Assembly: GCA_027422505.1 (NCBI GenBank)
Contig: JAPQWV010000017.1
Span: forward strand, 12,773,501 to 12,837,500
DNA: 64,000 nucleotides
Reading direction: 5' to 3'
DNA from: Craterostigma plantagineum
Lineage: Eukaryota; Streptophyta; Magnoliopsida; Lamiales; Linderniaceae
Of this stretch, positions 47,759 to 57,606 are shown piece after piece. Position numbers and translations under genes: made by a program. Position 1 is the first letter of the stretch; each line of letters starts with the position of its first letter. The notes beneath the pieces were generated by a model that saw nothing but the letters and a program-made list of their open reading frames with translations, did not search any database and had not been told where the DNA came from.

Positions 47759-48402
47759 ATTCGGTGTGTGTTTTGTGCCTTTAGTTGATTTCGAAAATCA
47801 CTTGCTTTCACTTCATATAGAGCACGAAATTCTTAGCCTATTTAAAGGCTTGGATTTCGATATCTTAGTCCTTAAAGTGTGAGAGATTTTTGCCAAATCT
47901 TACTCTCTTTTGAATTCCAAATCCAAACTTATGCAAACTTGCTATTATTAGAAAACTAACTTAAATACCAAGTCTAACTAAGTATATTTAAATATGGTAT
48001 GGAATTCGAAACTTAATCCTAGATTAATTTCCAAATAAATAATATTCTAAATATATTATTCCATATTTATTTTCATCAAATATGCAAATTCCAAAAATAC
48101 ACTCTAAGGCAAGCTTTAGGTGAAATCCAATTTTTACAAACTTTTAATGTTCGAGGTTAAGAGTCCACTGATACCTTCCTCTCTCGTACCCATCGAGAAC
48201 AGTGACTCAACTCGACACATTTGGATTTGTTCATTTATTGCTTTACCGGATGCTAAGTAAAGAACTCTTATATTCGATAAACGAACAATCCCTTTCATTA
48301 AACACACGAAAATATCTTGTTACACAAAAAGTCGAACGATAAATAATCTAATGCCCTATACAATCTAATATTCGTATAGCATTCGAGGGCATATTCCTAA
48401 CA
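47759..48402 (-). repeat. 5' LTR of Copia-M (outer part, internally deleted)
   Basis: Matches 20757-21134 and 22053-22319 of the 3' LTR. About 0.9 kb between these is missing here (junction near 48137). The inner end was separated by Gypsy-2 and then lost. The outer end TCCTAACA is followed by GTGTA. Confidence 0.88.
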
Positions 48403-48797
48403 GTGTAAGAACCGGTCATTCCGTAACCATATCCGGTAATGCTTAGTGATTGATTGGAACTCTTGGGGAGATCACACCCCAAGGACAGGATTAAACCCCA
48501 GTTGGGGATATAACCTGTATAAAAATCTCGTCTCATTTACTTTCTGCTATTTGCTTTTCTCTGAGACAAACCCGGAATGCCTGCAAATAGCTAGGTAATA
48601 TCATTGGAACGCTTTCTGATAATAACGTGATATTTTGTGAAACAGGATTAGGGAGATAACGGTGATACTCTTACTGCTTTCTGGGAAATAACAGACTCGG
48701 CAAATATCTTCTTAAAGAAAACCATTTTTCAAACAAGAACAAGCCAAAATTTTTATAGCCTAATTCACCTCCCCCCCCCCCCCCCACCTCTTAGGCA
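48403..48797 (+). repeat. Repeat X, right copy, second part
   Basis: Continues the copy cut at 20443. It matches 10290-10616: GATTG...CTCTTGGGGAG, CCCCAGTTGGGGATATAACC, ATAAAAATC, GCCTAATTCACC, CTCTTAGGCA. It includes a C15 homopolymer at 48771-48785 where the left copy has six C. Confidence 0.7.
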
Positions 48798-48829
48798 TAT
48801 TTTACACTTCAGAACTGCAAGATGCACTC

Positions 48830-49645
48830 ATCCGAGGCAGCGCTCAACTCATTACGTAGATTCTTCACGCTGTACGGGCCTCTCTTGCAGTCGCGGCCAA
48901 ATTCGACAAAAAAAAACCCAAATTGTCCAAACTTCGTCCAAAAACCTATTTTTCGCAACAAACAAGCTCAATATCAACCTTAGATCAAATATAACACAAG
49001 AATAAGCTATGAAATTGCATAAATCAAACCCGGAAAACCAAAATTTCAAAAACCTAATTTTCGAATTTCTACCAATTTTGAAACTAGTAAGCCGTATATC
49101 GCGAAACATACAAAGGGGAATTGCTTAGTAGACATCATACCTTGTTCTCGAAGCTCGGAAAGGTCGGATAGATGTCGAAAATCGCCAAATTCATTACCGT
49201 CGTCTATTTCGGTTCGTTCGGTCGAATGTGTGAAGTGGGGGTAAGATGGGTTTTTAAAAAGGTCATGGGCGACGGTTTTTATATAAATAACCGTCGCCCG
49301 TGATTAACAAATTTTCTTTTAAAAATTATAATATGGGTTACGATTTATCGTTCGACGAGCAACCGTTGCCCATACATAAAAAAATAGTTATTACCTTTTT
49401 CGTCCTCGTATCAGTGAAGAATCCATGGCATCATTAGTAGAGAATAATAAATATGCCACGGTACTATAGGCGACAGGTTTGAAAAAACCGTCACCCATAA
49501 TACACGCGGTGGCATTGTCGTTATTTTTTTTAAGTTTCGTTGATCATAGGCGACGGTTGTATTAAGGAACCGTCGCCTATGATATGAGTGAACTTTCAGC
49601 GACGGCTCGTCAAGGGAAACCCGTCGCCCAAGGTACATATTTTCA
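48830..49645 (-). mobile_element. CACTA right part (inferred), with subterminal repeats
   Basis: 49257-49630 holds at least eight GGCGACGG/CCGTCGCC motifs arranged as hairpins, the same motif as at 3007-3446. The best is ATCATAGGCGACGG...CCGTCGCCTATGAT at about 49544-49583. 48830-49256 has no readable exon but looks like 5' leader and intron sequence for a minus-strand gene. No TAGTG terminal motif matching the left TIR is visible after 49630, so the right end is lost or degraded. Confidence 0.55.
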
Positions 49646-49734
49646 CACGTTATTTATACTAGAACAATATTTTAGTAACATCACGTTAAATTTAGTTATC
49701 TCATTACGTAGATGAATTGGAAAGTAGCCATGCA

Positions 49735-50317
49735 TGTTATCAGCTACATCAACTAGAACCGGTGAAGCTTTGTCGTCATTGTGGTGCAAAAAAAATCCAG
49801 CACGAGTCTTCAGGTTTCTGTTGTGATAATAAAACTTGCGCACACAAGCACTCCGCATGATCTCATTCTGCTATTCACATATTATCATTCAACTTAACAG
49901 TATTTCGAAAGAAGATACGCGTTTACAATAGCGTATTTTCTTCTACTTCATTCTGGCCAAAATATATAAAGATGTTGCATCTTCTACCCGAGGAATTTAC
50001 ACATTCGAAGCACAAGTACAAGTAATCATTGTCTTCCGGGATTGATTCCAAACGAATTGGGGCCATCTCATTTTCAGCTTTACTTTGGGGATACTAACAA
50101 TGAACTACGCAATAGGATGGGCGTATACAATGCAGCTCTCGATGAATATGTTATGAAGGCATTAATGGTGATCATGAAAGAAAATCCATATGCTGCGCAC
50201 CATCGAAAAATGGCTGATATTTTTTCACTTGATGAAATTTGACGACACATTTTTAAAAATGCCGGACATGATAACTTACCAACTGCTATTGAAGTTGCTG
50301 CAATATGGGTGGAAGGA
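49735..50317 (+). pseudogene. Helitron replication/helicase protein, N-terminal fragment
   Basis: Plus-strand pieces in several frames match the start of the plant Helitron Rep/helicase: LEPVKLCRHCGAKKIQHESS with GFCCDN (zinc-finger region), FRKKIRVYNSVFSSTSF, RGIYTFEAQ, LIPNELGPSHFQLYFGDTNN with ELRNRM, and NLPTAIEVAAIWVEG. The order is that of the family (CHC.A...CC, FR..IR.YN, LQLYFYDT, LPT..EVAAIW). The Rep HUH motif and helicase are missing; the fragment stops at a LINE junction near 50318. Frameshifts and stops abound. Confidence 0.8.
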
Positions 50318-52261
50318 ATAGGAATCCACTGAGGAAGCTCAATAAGGATCAATTTCCTAATATAGTTCTAAGTACTGAGAAGAGAAGACATGAACTAGAG
50401 TCCTCACAGGCAGAGCTTAGCAAAGATCCCATGAATGGAATATTAATTGAGAAGGAAAGGGCAGCTGCTGAGGAGTTCAGATTCCTTAGCAGAGCTTGTA
50501 CTAAATTCTTGGCTCAGAAGGCTAAATCACCATGGTTAAAGAAGGGAGATCAGAACACCAAGTATTTCCATGCCCTTATAAAGCAAAAAGTATATAGGAA
50601 TAGGATCACTTCTGTGGAAAATCCAGAGGGGGTAATCATAGAGGAACCTGGAGCGAGCTATTGTCTCCCATTTCACTTACTATTATAAGGATCTACTGGG
50701 GGCCATTGGGAATCTAGAGGAGATTGATGATTGTATTATAGCGCAGGGGAACATACTTTCTGTGGATGACCAGATAAGTCTCATAGCCCCCTTTACTAGG
50801 GAGGAAGTCATGAAGCCATGTTTTCTATACATAGCAACAAAGCTCCTGGACCTGATAGTTTTAACAGTGAGTTTTTTAAGGCTGTTTGGCTTATTGTTGG
50901 GGAGGATTTGATAGATGCTGTGCCGGAATCATTGTTGTAAAACACGGCCTAGGCGGCTCCTAAGCGCTATTCGGTAAGTCACCGAGGCGAAAACACCATA
51001 GTTAGGCCGATTTTTTAAATTTGTTCGGTCTATTTTTCACTAGCCGCCCGCCTTTTCAAAATTATTCGGCGATTAGTCGTTGTCCGATTAACCGAATTTA
51101 CGCCAAAACATTATCTGATTTATAAAAAAACATAATAAAAATATTTATACCGCCTAATTTACGCCTAAAAACTGCCTAGGCCCCCGCCTAGACCGCCTAG
51201 GCGCTGCTAGTCCCTCCTGAATGCCCGACAAGCATCTAGCGTATTTTACAACATTGGCTGTAATTCTTCAAAGAATGCAGATTAGTCAAATCTATGAACC
51301 ACACAACTATTACTCTGGTACCTAAATCTGCTCATCCTAGAGCTGCCATGGACTACAGACCTATTGCTTGCTGCAATACCATCTATAAGTGTATATCCAA
51401 GCTCATGTGTATCAGATTAAGAAAGGTACAGCCCAGCCTCATACATGATAATTAGGGAGCATTGCCTGGAAGATCAATAGGTCTTAATATCATGATTAGT
51501 CAGGAGCTGTTCAGACTGTATAAATGAGGGAATACAACAGCAAGATGTATGATGAAGATTGATCTTAGAAAGGCTGATGACTCAGTTGAATGGAAGTTCC
51601 TGATCTGTCTACTAAACAAACTGAGATTTCCAGTAAAGTTTGTATATTGGGTGAAGGAATGTATAACTACTGTTACCTACAAGTTGGCTATTAATGGATG
51701 CCTTGAAGGTAATATTCAAGGGGCTAGAGGATTGAGACAAGGAGATCCCATCTCCCTCTTGTTGTTTGTGCTAATCATGGACTATCTAACAAGAAAGCTC
51801 CTATTGGTTCGAAGCAAGAAGGGTTTAGGTTCCACCCCCTGTGTAAGCATAATAATCTGGTAAGTCTGTGCTTTGCAGATGACCTACTGATTATGTGTAA
51901 GGCTCATCAGAACTCGGTAAGCTTGATTAATACTAGCTTGGAGCACTTTTCCAAGACATCTGGACTTACTGCTAACTCTATGAAGTCTAGTATGTACATA
52001 GCAAGCGCAACCCATGCAACCAAACTGCAGCTACTCAGGCTGACTGGTTTTCCAAAGGGTACATTTCATATGAAGTATCTTGGAGTGCCTATTTCACCTA
52101 CCAAATGGAGCAGAGTTGATTGTGAGGCTTTGGTGGACAGAATTTGTGAAGAGAATTACCTGCTGGACATCAAAGAATTTGTCTTATGGTGGAAGATGCT
52201 GTTTAATAAACTCTGTTATACTGTCTTTGCACAGTTACTAGGGGTCTCTTCAATGGACTAA
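50318..52261 (+). pseudogene. LINE (L1) ORF2: connector and reverse transcriptase
   Basis: Pieces: FLSRACTKFLAQKAKSPWLK and GDQNTKYFHALIKQKV (connector before RT), SNKAPGPDSFNSEFFKAVW, ITLVPKSAHPRAAMDYRPIA with CCNTIYKCISK, GRSIGLNIMISQELF, MMKIDLRKADDSVEWKFL, GARGLRQGDPISLLLFVLIM, then FADDLL in another frame near 51865 (RT active site) and MKYLGVPISPTKW. The AYD of the usual KADLRKAYDSVEW reads ADD. At least five frame breaks are present, and a TIR element (50935-51251) is inserted between the connector and RT. Endonuclease and the 3' domains are missing. Confidence 0.88.
50935..51251. mobile_element. Non-autonomous TIR element (MITE) inside the LINE
   Basis: 317 bp with inverted ends TTGTAAAACACG and CGTATTTTACAA (11 of 12 matching) and direct flanks CATTG at 50930-50934 and 51252-51256. 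The surrounding LINE reads continuously when it is skipped. Internal GCCTAGGCGG and CCGCCTAGGCG motifs add further inverted symmetry. It has no coding capacity. The superfamily is uncertain: a 5-bp duplication is unusual for hAT, Mutator, Harbinger or mariner. Confidence 0.85.
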
Positions 52262-52329
52262 TACAAAGAAAGCCCCTATTACAAGGACAACTAATGAAAT
52301 CAAACACAATCTAAAATGTATATTCTACA
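52262..52329 (-). repeat. LTR stub of SIRE-2
   Basis: On the minus strand it starts TGTAGAATATACATTTTAG after a polypurine tract and resembles the start of the LTR at 686 (TGTTAGGATATTTATAGATT). Only about 68 bp remain before LINE sequence. Confidence 0.6.
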
Positions 52330-55300
52330 ATCTCCCCCTTTGTGCTTGATTGCTTCTCCACGCTGTTTGTCCTCGTCGGGCATAGTATGCTCTGCGCAAG
52401 CCCAGCGCATGCTCAAAGTCCCTGAGCATGTTCCTCAGCTCCAGTCGCTCCTCGATATCTTCTAGTAATTCCATTAGGAGCGAATGTTCTCTGACCAACC
52501 GGTGGCTCCTCAGCATTGTCTCTCTGTTGATTTCTTCCAACCTCTACTCTATATTTCTCCTGATGACCTTGAGCGTCCCATCACAGAATTTGTATATCTC
52601 AGTCTTTAGCATCATCCTAGTCTTCTTCGCGATCGGATTGTGGTAGGAGATGCCTAAGACTGAGCTGATGTGCACGTGATTGTTGGGAAGCCCCTCTATT
52701 CAGGTCATTTGTTGAGCGGACCGATCATGTTGACCTCCTTCATGTTGCTCTCCAGAGCCATCTGAAGGTCGTGTGCGGCAAAGTACTTGACTTGGCGCAA
52801 CATGAACCGGTAGAGACCCTTAAGTCCTTCTTTCTTGATGAAGCCTTGAGGACCTTTGTACTTCTCCACGTACAGCTTGTAGAGGTTGTACACCTCATTA
52901 GCAGGGATGTACGGTAGGTCACTCTCGCTTAGATCTTCTCGAGTTCTATCTACTCGCTCGATGACATAATACGGTGTTGGAAGTCCTCAGTTCGCACAGT
53001 AGATGCTGAGTAGTTGACCGATTGGAGAGAGACTCTAGTAATGACTCTTGGCTTGGCTTTTAGTCATCCCCAATCTCACATCCGGTCCAAGATGGGTCAG
53101 CATCCAGAGATACGTCATTTGCTTCAGCTGTTCCCAGTGAGAGATCCCTCTCAGCTTGAACTCGTTCGGCTTCTTAACTCTGTCCGGTGACCTCCAAATG
53201 TTTTCGCGAACTTCTACAAGGAAAGGAATTTCTATTCGGATGATCTCCCACGGCGTGTCGATTCGAACGGTCCCTGGCATTTGTCTTGTGGGGGAAACCA
53301 CTCGTTGCGTGATCAGCTCTGAAAGACCTGTGGTATCTTGTTTATGGTCTACACCATCCTGAAGTTCTTCGTCTTCTATGAGTACGAGGTCTACCGAGGC
53401 TTGTTGTAAGAAGTGTCGAATGTCCTGAAGCCGTTGTCTTTGATGCTCCTCAGGCATGGAATGGGTCATCCACTGTCCTTCGAATATGTATTTGTCTAGG
53501 ACCTCGTGTGGGTTGACGCCATGTATGGATGGTCACGGTTGGTCTGGAGCAATTGAAGGAGTCGCCTGAGTCTGTGCTAGGGCGATGAGCATGGCAGCGC
53601 TTGCTTCTTCTTCTGGAAGTAAGGGGCTTGTGAAGGTCGTTTGTGTGGGCGGATGTGTCCTTATATGAAAGGTTGGTGGGTCGATTTGTGAGTCGATTTG
53701 GGTTAGAGTGGTGCGCGGGTGGTGGTGGTTGTTTGAGTAGTGGGTTGTGAGGTTCCAGCGACTCCTTGACTTGTCTAGTCGCGCCAGGGTTCTGTCTCTG
53801 ACCCCTTGTGATTATCCTTAGCCTCTTCTCCCCCTCAGGACGACCCTGATCGTCTGGGTCGTCATGTCGGCGTTTGGAGTGGGAGCCTTGGCCGCGGCAC
53901 GTTTCTGATGGGTTAGGACGATTCACGAGATGGTGGAAAAGATCTTCTTCTTTCGGCGTTCGTGTGGTCAATTCCAACAGCCTGGCGACCAGAATTGAGT
54001 GGAGTTCGCTGATGGGTACTGTGGCAGGATTTATTAGGTTGTGGGTGAGGACGGGTGTTGGTGTTTGAGTGGATATTATGGGTTGAGTGGGTGTGAGGAT
54101 GCGTTGTGACGAAGACAGCTCCGAGACGGGTGCTTTCCCACGATCTTGGTGGGACGTCTCGGTGGCATTTCGCACGCTCTCCATGATTTTGTCTTCAAAA
54201 TCCTTCAGCGCATTAGCGAGAGCGGCCTGAAGTCGATCTTCTGTCACATACGGAGCGGACGCCTCCGTTGTGGATGGTCCAGGACGACTGATGTCGCCTG
54301 TTATCAACCCTTAGCTAAGACCGGCTCCTCAGGTTGGCTCACAGTCACTTGAGATTGTGACTGTATGAGACTTCCACCCAATCCTTGAGTCGAATCTTGA
54401 AGATTCTCCTCTATGGGTGTTTTGGTAGGCTCGGGTTGGGCCTGCGAACCAGACACCGGTAGGCTGTGTTGCGGCTCAAGATTAAGCGATGAAGGGTCCA
54501 CAACACCTGTAGTGATGGTTTGCGCTGTGTCTGATGGTTCAGTGACGGTGGGGAAAAGGGACTCGAGTTGTATGCTAAGTCGTCTGGAGTCTGCCCTATC
54601 AATCTAATCTCCTCATCGGACTCCGTGCCTGATGAGGTGGCTGTGTGAGGAGAAGGTTCTCGCTCAATGTCCTCACGAGCCTGTTCCGTCACTTGTGGAA
54701 AAGAGCTTTGCCCCATTTCTGCCTTGGGCTGTGGTTCTTGTAGAGAACCTCCTCGATAGGCTCTTCAAGCACGCCGACATGTATGGGCACTTCCACTTGA
54801 AGCGTTTCTGCTGGAGCCTCTTGTTCCAACTCTGCCGCCACATCATCGATCAGCGTGGCATCTAAGTCAGGCATTGGCTCCTCGTGAGTTGGAGGCTCCA
54901 GCTCTAGTTCATGAGCCACTTCATCAATCATCGTGTCTTCAGGACTAGGTTGTTGTTGTTGAGGGCTAACAGCGAAGTCTGTTGGGGGCCCTCTAATCAT
55001 CTGTTCCGTCAGATGATTCTCCCAGCAGTATGCTCTATAAATGTCTCCCGTGGGGTCGGAGAGACGTAGCAACTCGAACGGTATGGCCATTGATGGCTGG
55101 TCCAATTCCGTTAGTTTCGGGTTGTGGAAGAACTTGAGCCTGGGTGGCTGATAGTTTCCTCCCGGAGGCAAGCGAGGAACATTCTGCACGTACATCTCCA
55201 TTTGTTGGCGGATGATAACGGAGAACCATCTCTCACACGTTCTTGGACCTTTTGTTCTCTTTTTGTCTGATCTGCTCTGCGAGGTCGTTCCAGATCAGTT

Positions 55301-55870
55301 GAGCGAAATCGTAATTCCGCGAGAACACAACTCCGTGAAATATTCGGAGGATGTGGTCGTTGCCTTTGTCGAAGCCGGCGTGCTTCGGGGATAGCTCTTG
55401 TTGAGAATCCCAAATAGTGTCTTCCATGGATGGGGAATCCCGTTGCTCTGCATCTGAGCTAGCTTGGTGAGCGGCGGACGGTACCCCATCTGGAGGAAAT
55501 CATTCACCAGTTCTTCATCTGATGGGAGGGGGTCGTAGTTTTGGCTGTGAGGGAGGTCGAGGAGAACTCTGAACTCGTTCTTGCCCATGCAGATGTGCCT
55601 CGTCCCTACAACCATGGTAAAGTGGTATGCCCCCGTCCAAGATTATGCTCTTGATCATCCCCCAAAACTGCTGGAGGTAGACCATCGGCACTCATGCCGT
55701 CACTGTTAGTGCATGCCAAAGTGGATGGCCTTGCAGGATGGACACGATAATGTCGTCTGGACACCGAAAGGTGGTTAGGTCTAACTGGAATATCGTGTCG
55801 TTGACGTTGAGATATAAGGCCTTCTCGTAGATGTGATTATATGTGGGGTAGTGATCCATCTAACCGTGGA
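52325..55870 (-). pseudogene. SIRE-2 3' ORF (large protein of unknown function)
   Basis: About 1,150 codons on the minus strand in pieces broken by stops and frameshifts. In order: FRCPDDIIVSILQGHPLWHA and PMVYLQQFWGMIKSI (about 55770-55655), ICMGKNEFRVLLDLPHSQNY, ELVNDFLQMGYRPPL, GIPHPWKTLFGILNKSY, a Gln/Pro- and acidic-rich middle (55000-54400), LQAALANALKDFEDKIMESV, basic patches (SKRRHDDP, RRRSKR), IPFLVEVRENIWRSP, then the C-terminal part shared with 1-627 (MLRQVKYFAAHDLQMALE). It runs into the polypurine tract. The HPL..ALT...VP.VYLQQFW signature is frequent in proteins of Asteraceae SIRE-like copia elements as I recall them. No enzymatic motif or transmembrane helix is apparent. Confidence 0.68.
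52331..52341 (-). other. SIRE-2 polypurine tract
   Basis: Minus strand AAAGGGGGAGA, identical to 674-684. Confidence 0.8.
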
Positions 55871-57200
55871 AAATAATTACGCTCTCCTAGGTGAGGAACG
55901 CAAGAAACTATATGCCAAAGTAAAGAAATTAGACGATATAGTTACGCGTAGGGGACAGTCCGAACAGACGATATTTTTGAACAAGCCCAAGGATATAGAA
56001 TTCTATAATCCTATAGAAGGCATAGGTTTCACTAACCCGTGTGTTTTACAAAAGAAAGAAATATATGATGTTAAACGCATGCGCTTAGGATTAACCTCCC
56101 TTAGAACTTTTACTGAATCGTCTTATGCAAATACTTTCGATTCGTCCATTAGACAAGGTCCACATGGTCCACAAATCCCCTTTGACTACAAAGAACTAAA
56201 TGAAAGGGACAAAAATAGGAAAGAAACTCTAACACCTGTCTGCAATTTAGTTCAAATTCTACCTCCTGATTCTCAAACACACCACGAGGAAGTTAAAGCC
56301 ATTAATTATAAAAATTCTCTCTACAAACCTCCTATCATAAAACAGATAGAGGAGTCACAGGCTAAGTTAGAAAAAGAACGAGAGAATTTCGAAGCTGAAA
56401 AGAAAAAATTCTTCAAGGAGATGGAAAATATCAAGGCTTCCCCGTCCTCCCAAGCTACCTCTCACGCTATTACAAAAAGCGGGAAAAATGAAAAATCGCC
56501 ATTGAAAGATAAATATTGTAATAATAATTTTGTTAAAAGTGCTATGACTAATTTCACTTTACCTACGTCTACAGGGAGCGTAGCGTCAGCACTAAAAACA
56601 AAGGCGAGAGTGTCTAGCCCTAAGATAAAGAAGGAGCCATTAAATTTAAATGTTTCTGAGCATGCTAATCCTTCTGTTACAATAAAAGACACTCGTAGAA
56701 ATAAAAGAGTTATTTCCACTTTTAAGATAATTGCTTCTACTTATTCACTTCAGCCGATCACTTTTAGAAGCACCAACTTCGAAATAGCTCTACGTCAAAA
56801 ATTAAAAATTCTGAAACAAATGCCACAAGGAAGACACGTAGGAAACAAGATCCAGCCATAAAGAATGCCTATGGAGCTATACATGAATGTGCTCACATAA
56901 GGTATCCCGTAGAAATTAAATCGCCCAAGCACCTTAGGAGACTATCACAAGAAAAGATCTTTTCCTCAGTCAAACCCTCCAAAGCATTTGTACATGTTGA
57001 AATTAACCTTCCCTGTAAGGTTTAACCCAAATGGGTTCCTAAATCTCCGCCTAGGTCGACAAAAGCCAAAAGAGCCAAGTCTCCTATAGAGGCAAAACCC
57101 AAATCTACTTTTTCAAAAGTGCAATGGGTTATTAAGACTCTTCCAAAACTAGATTTAGGAGTCATATCTGAACCCAAAATTAAATCTGCTAATCTGAGAG
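55833..57200 (+). pseudogene. SIRE-3 gag-like region
   Basis: A 342-codon open frame to 56861. ALLGEERKKLYAKVKKLDD and FYNPIEGIGFTNPCVLQKKE (the G(I/L)G(F/Y).NP..L signature of this SIRE group's Gag tail) lead into a charged coiled-coil (KQIEESQAKLEKERENFEAE) and a Lys/Ser-rich tail. Reading frames with KAKRAKSPIEAKP continue to about 57200 after stops. The Gag N-terminus (capsid, zinc knuckle) is missing: the frame begins at the head-to-head junction with SIRE-2. The start codon taken (GTG 55833) is arbitrary. Confidence 0.7.
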
Positions 57201-57209
57201 GACCCATGT

Positions 57210-57606
57210 TTGAGTGGGTACTTAAAGCTCTCTAAATTGTTTTTGCAGATCCATCATGTGTGGTACCTCGACTCTGGTTGCTCCACACACATGACTGGTA
57301 GTCAAGAGCTGCTGAGCAACTACAAAGACCGACCAAACGACAAAGTCAGATTTGGGAACAATGATTCAGCCCCGATTCTAGGACTTGGGGATATCACTCT
57401 GAAAAATCTGACCATCTAAGATGTCTCGTACGTCGAAGGCCTCCGCCATAACTAGTTCAGCATAGGCCAGACAAAGGCTTCCAGGTGGTCTTCCATGCTG
57501 ACCGGTGCAGAATTTTGGATAGTCAGGACACAGAACTCCTTCAAGGACTTCGGAGATCCAATCTTTACACGATCAACCTGACATCTGTGCGGCCCTCGAC
57601 AGCTGT
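57210..57606 (+). pseudogene. SIRE-3 protease
   Basis: VWYLDSGCSTHMTGSQELL is the SIRE protease active-site block (57253-57309), followed by VRFGNNDSAPILGLGDITLK and DVSYVEGLRHN-stop-FSIGQ. Stops at 57417 and 57450 and a frameshift before 57607 break it from the integrase frame. Confidence 0.85.

Larger units (their letters stand above)
20444..48402 (-). mobile_element. Copia-M: nested minus-strand Ty1/copia retrotransposon
   Basis: An LTR pair (20444-22319 and 47759-48402) with TG...CA ends, flanked by target duplicate GTGTA (20439-20443, 48403-48407), encloses a minus-strand copia gag-pol. Without Gypsy-1 and Gypsy-2 it is about 7.3 kb. The order on the minus strand is 5' LTR (48402 down), leader, gag, protease, GAG pre-integrase, integrase, RT, remnant RNase H, polypurine tract and 3' LTR. 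Gag (YVDWLRNLRIVL, YVLDSPVP) and the EPRSH...RSKHI RNase H tail suggest the Tork/Angela side of copia; the lineage is tentative. Confidence 0.88.

Noticed and set aside
53156..54865. Plus-strand frames opposite the SIRE-2 3' ORF
   Set aside because: They are shadows of the minus-strand frame. The minus strand shows similarity to 1-627 and the YLQQFW region; the plus strand shows none.
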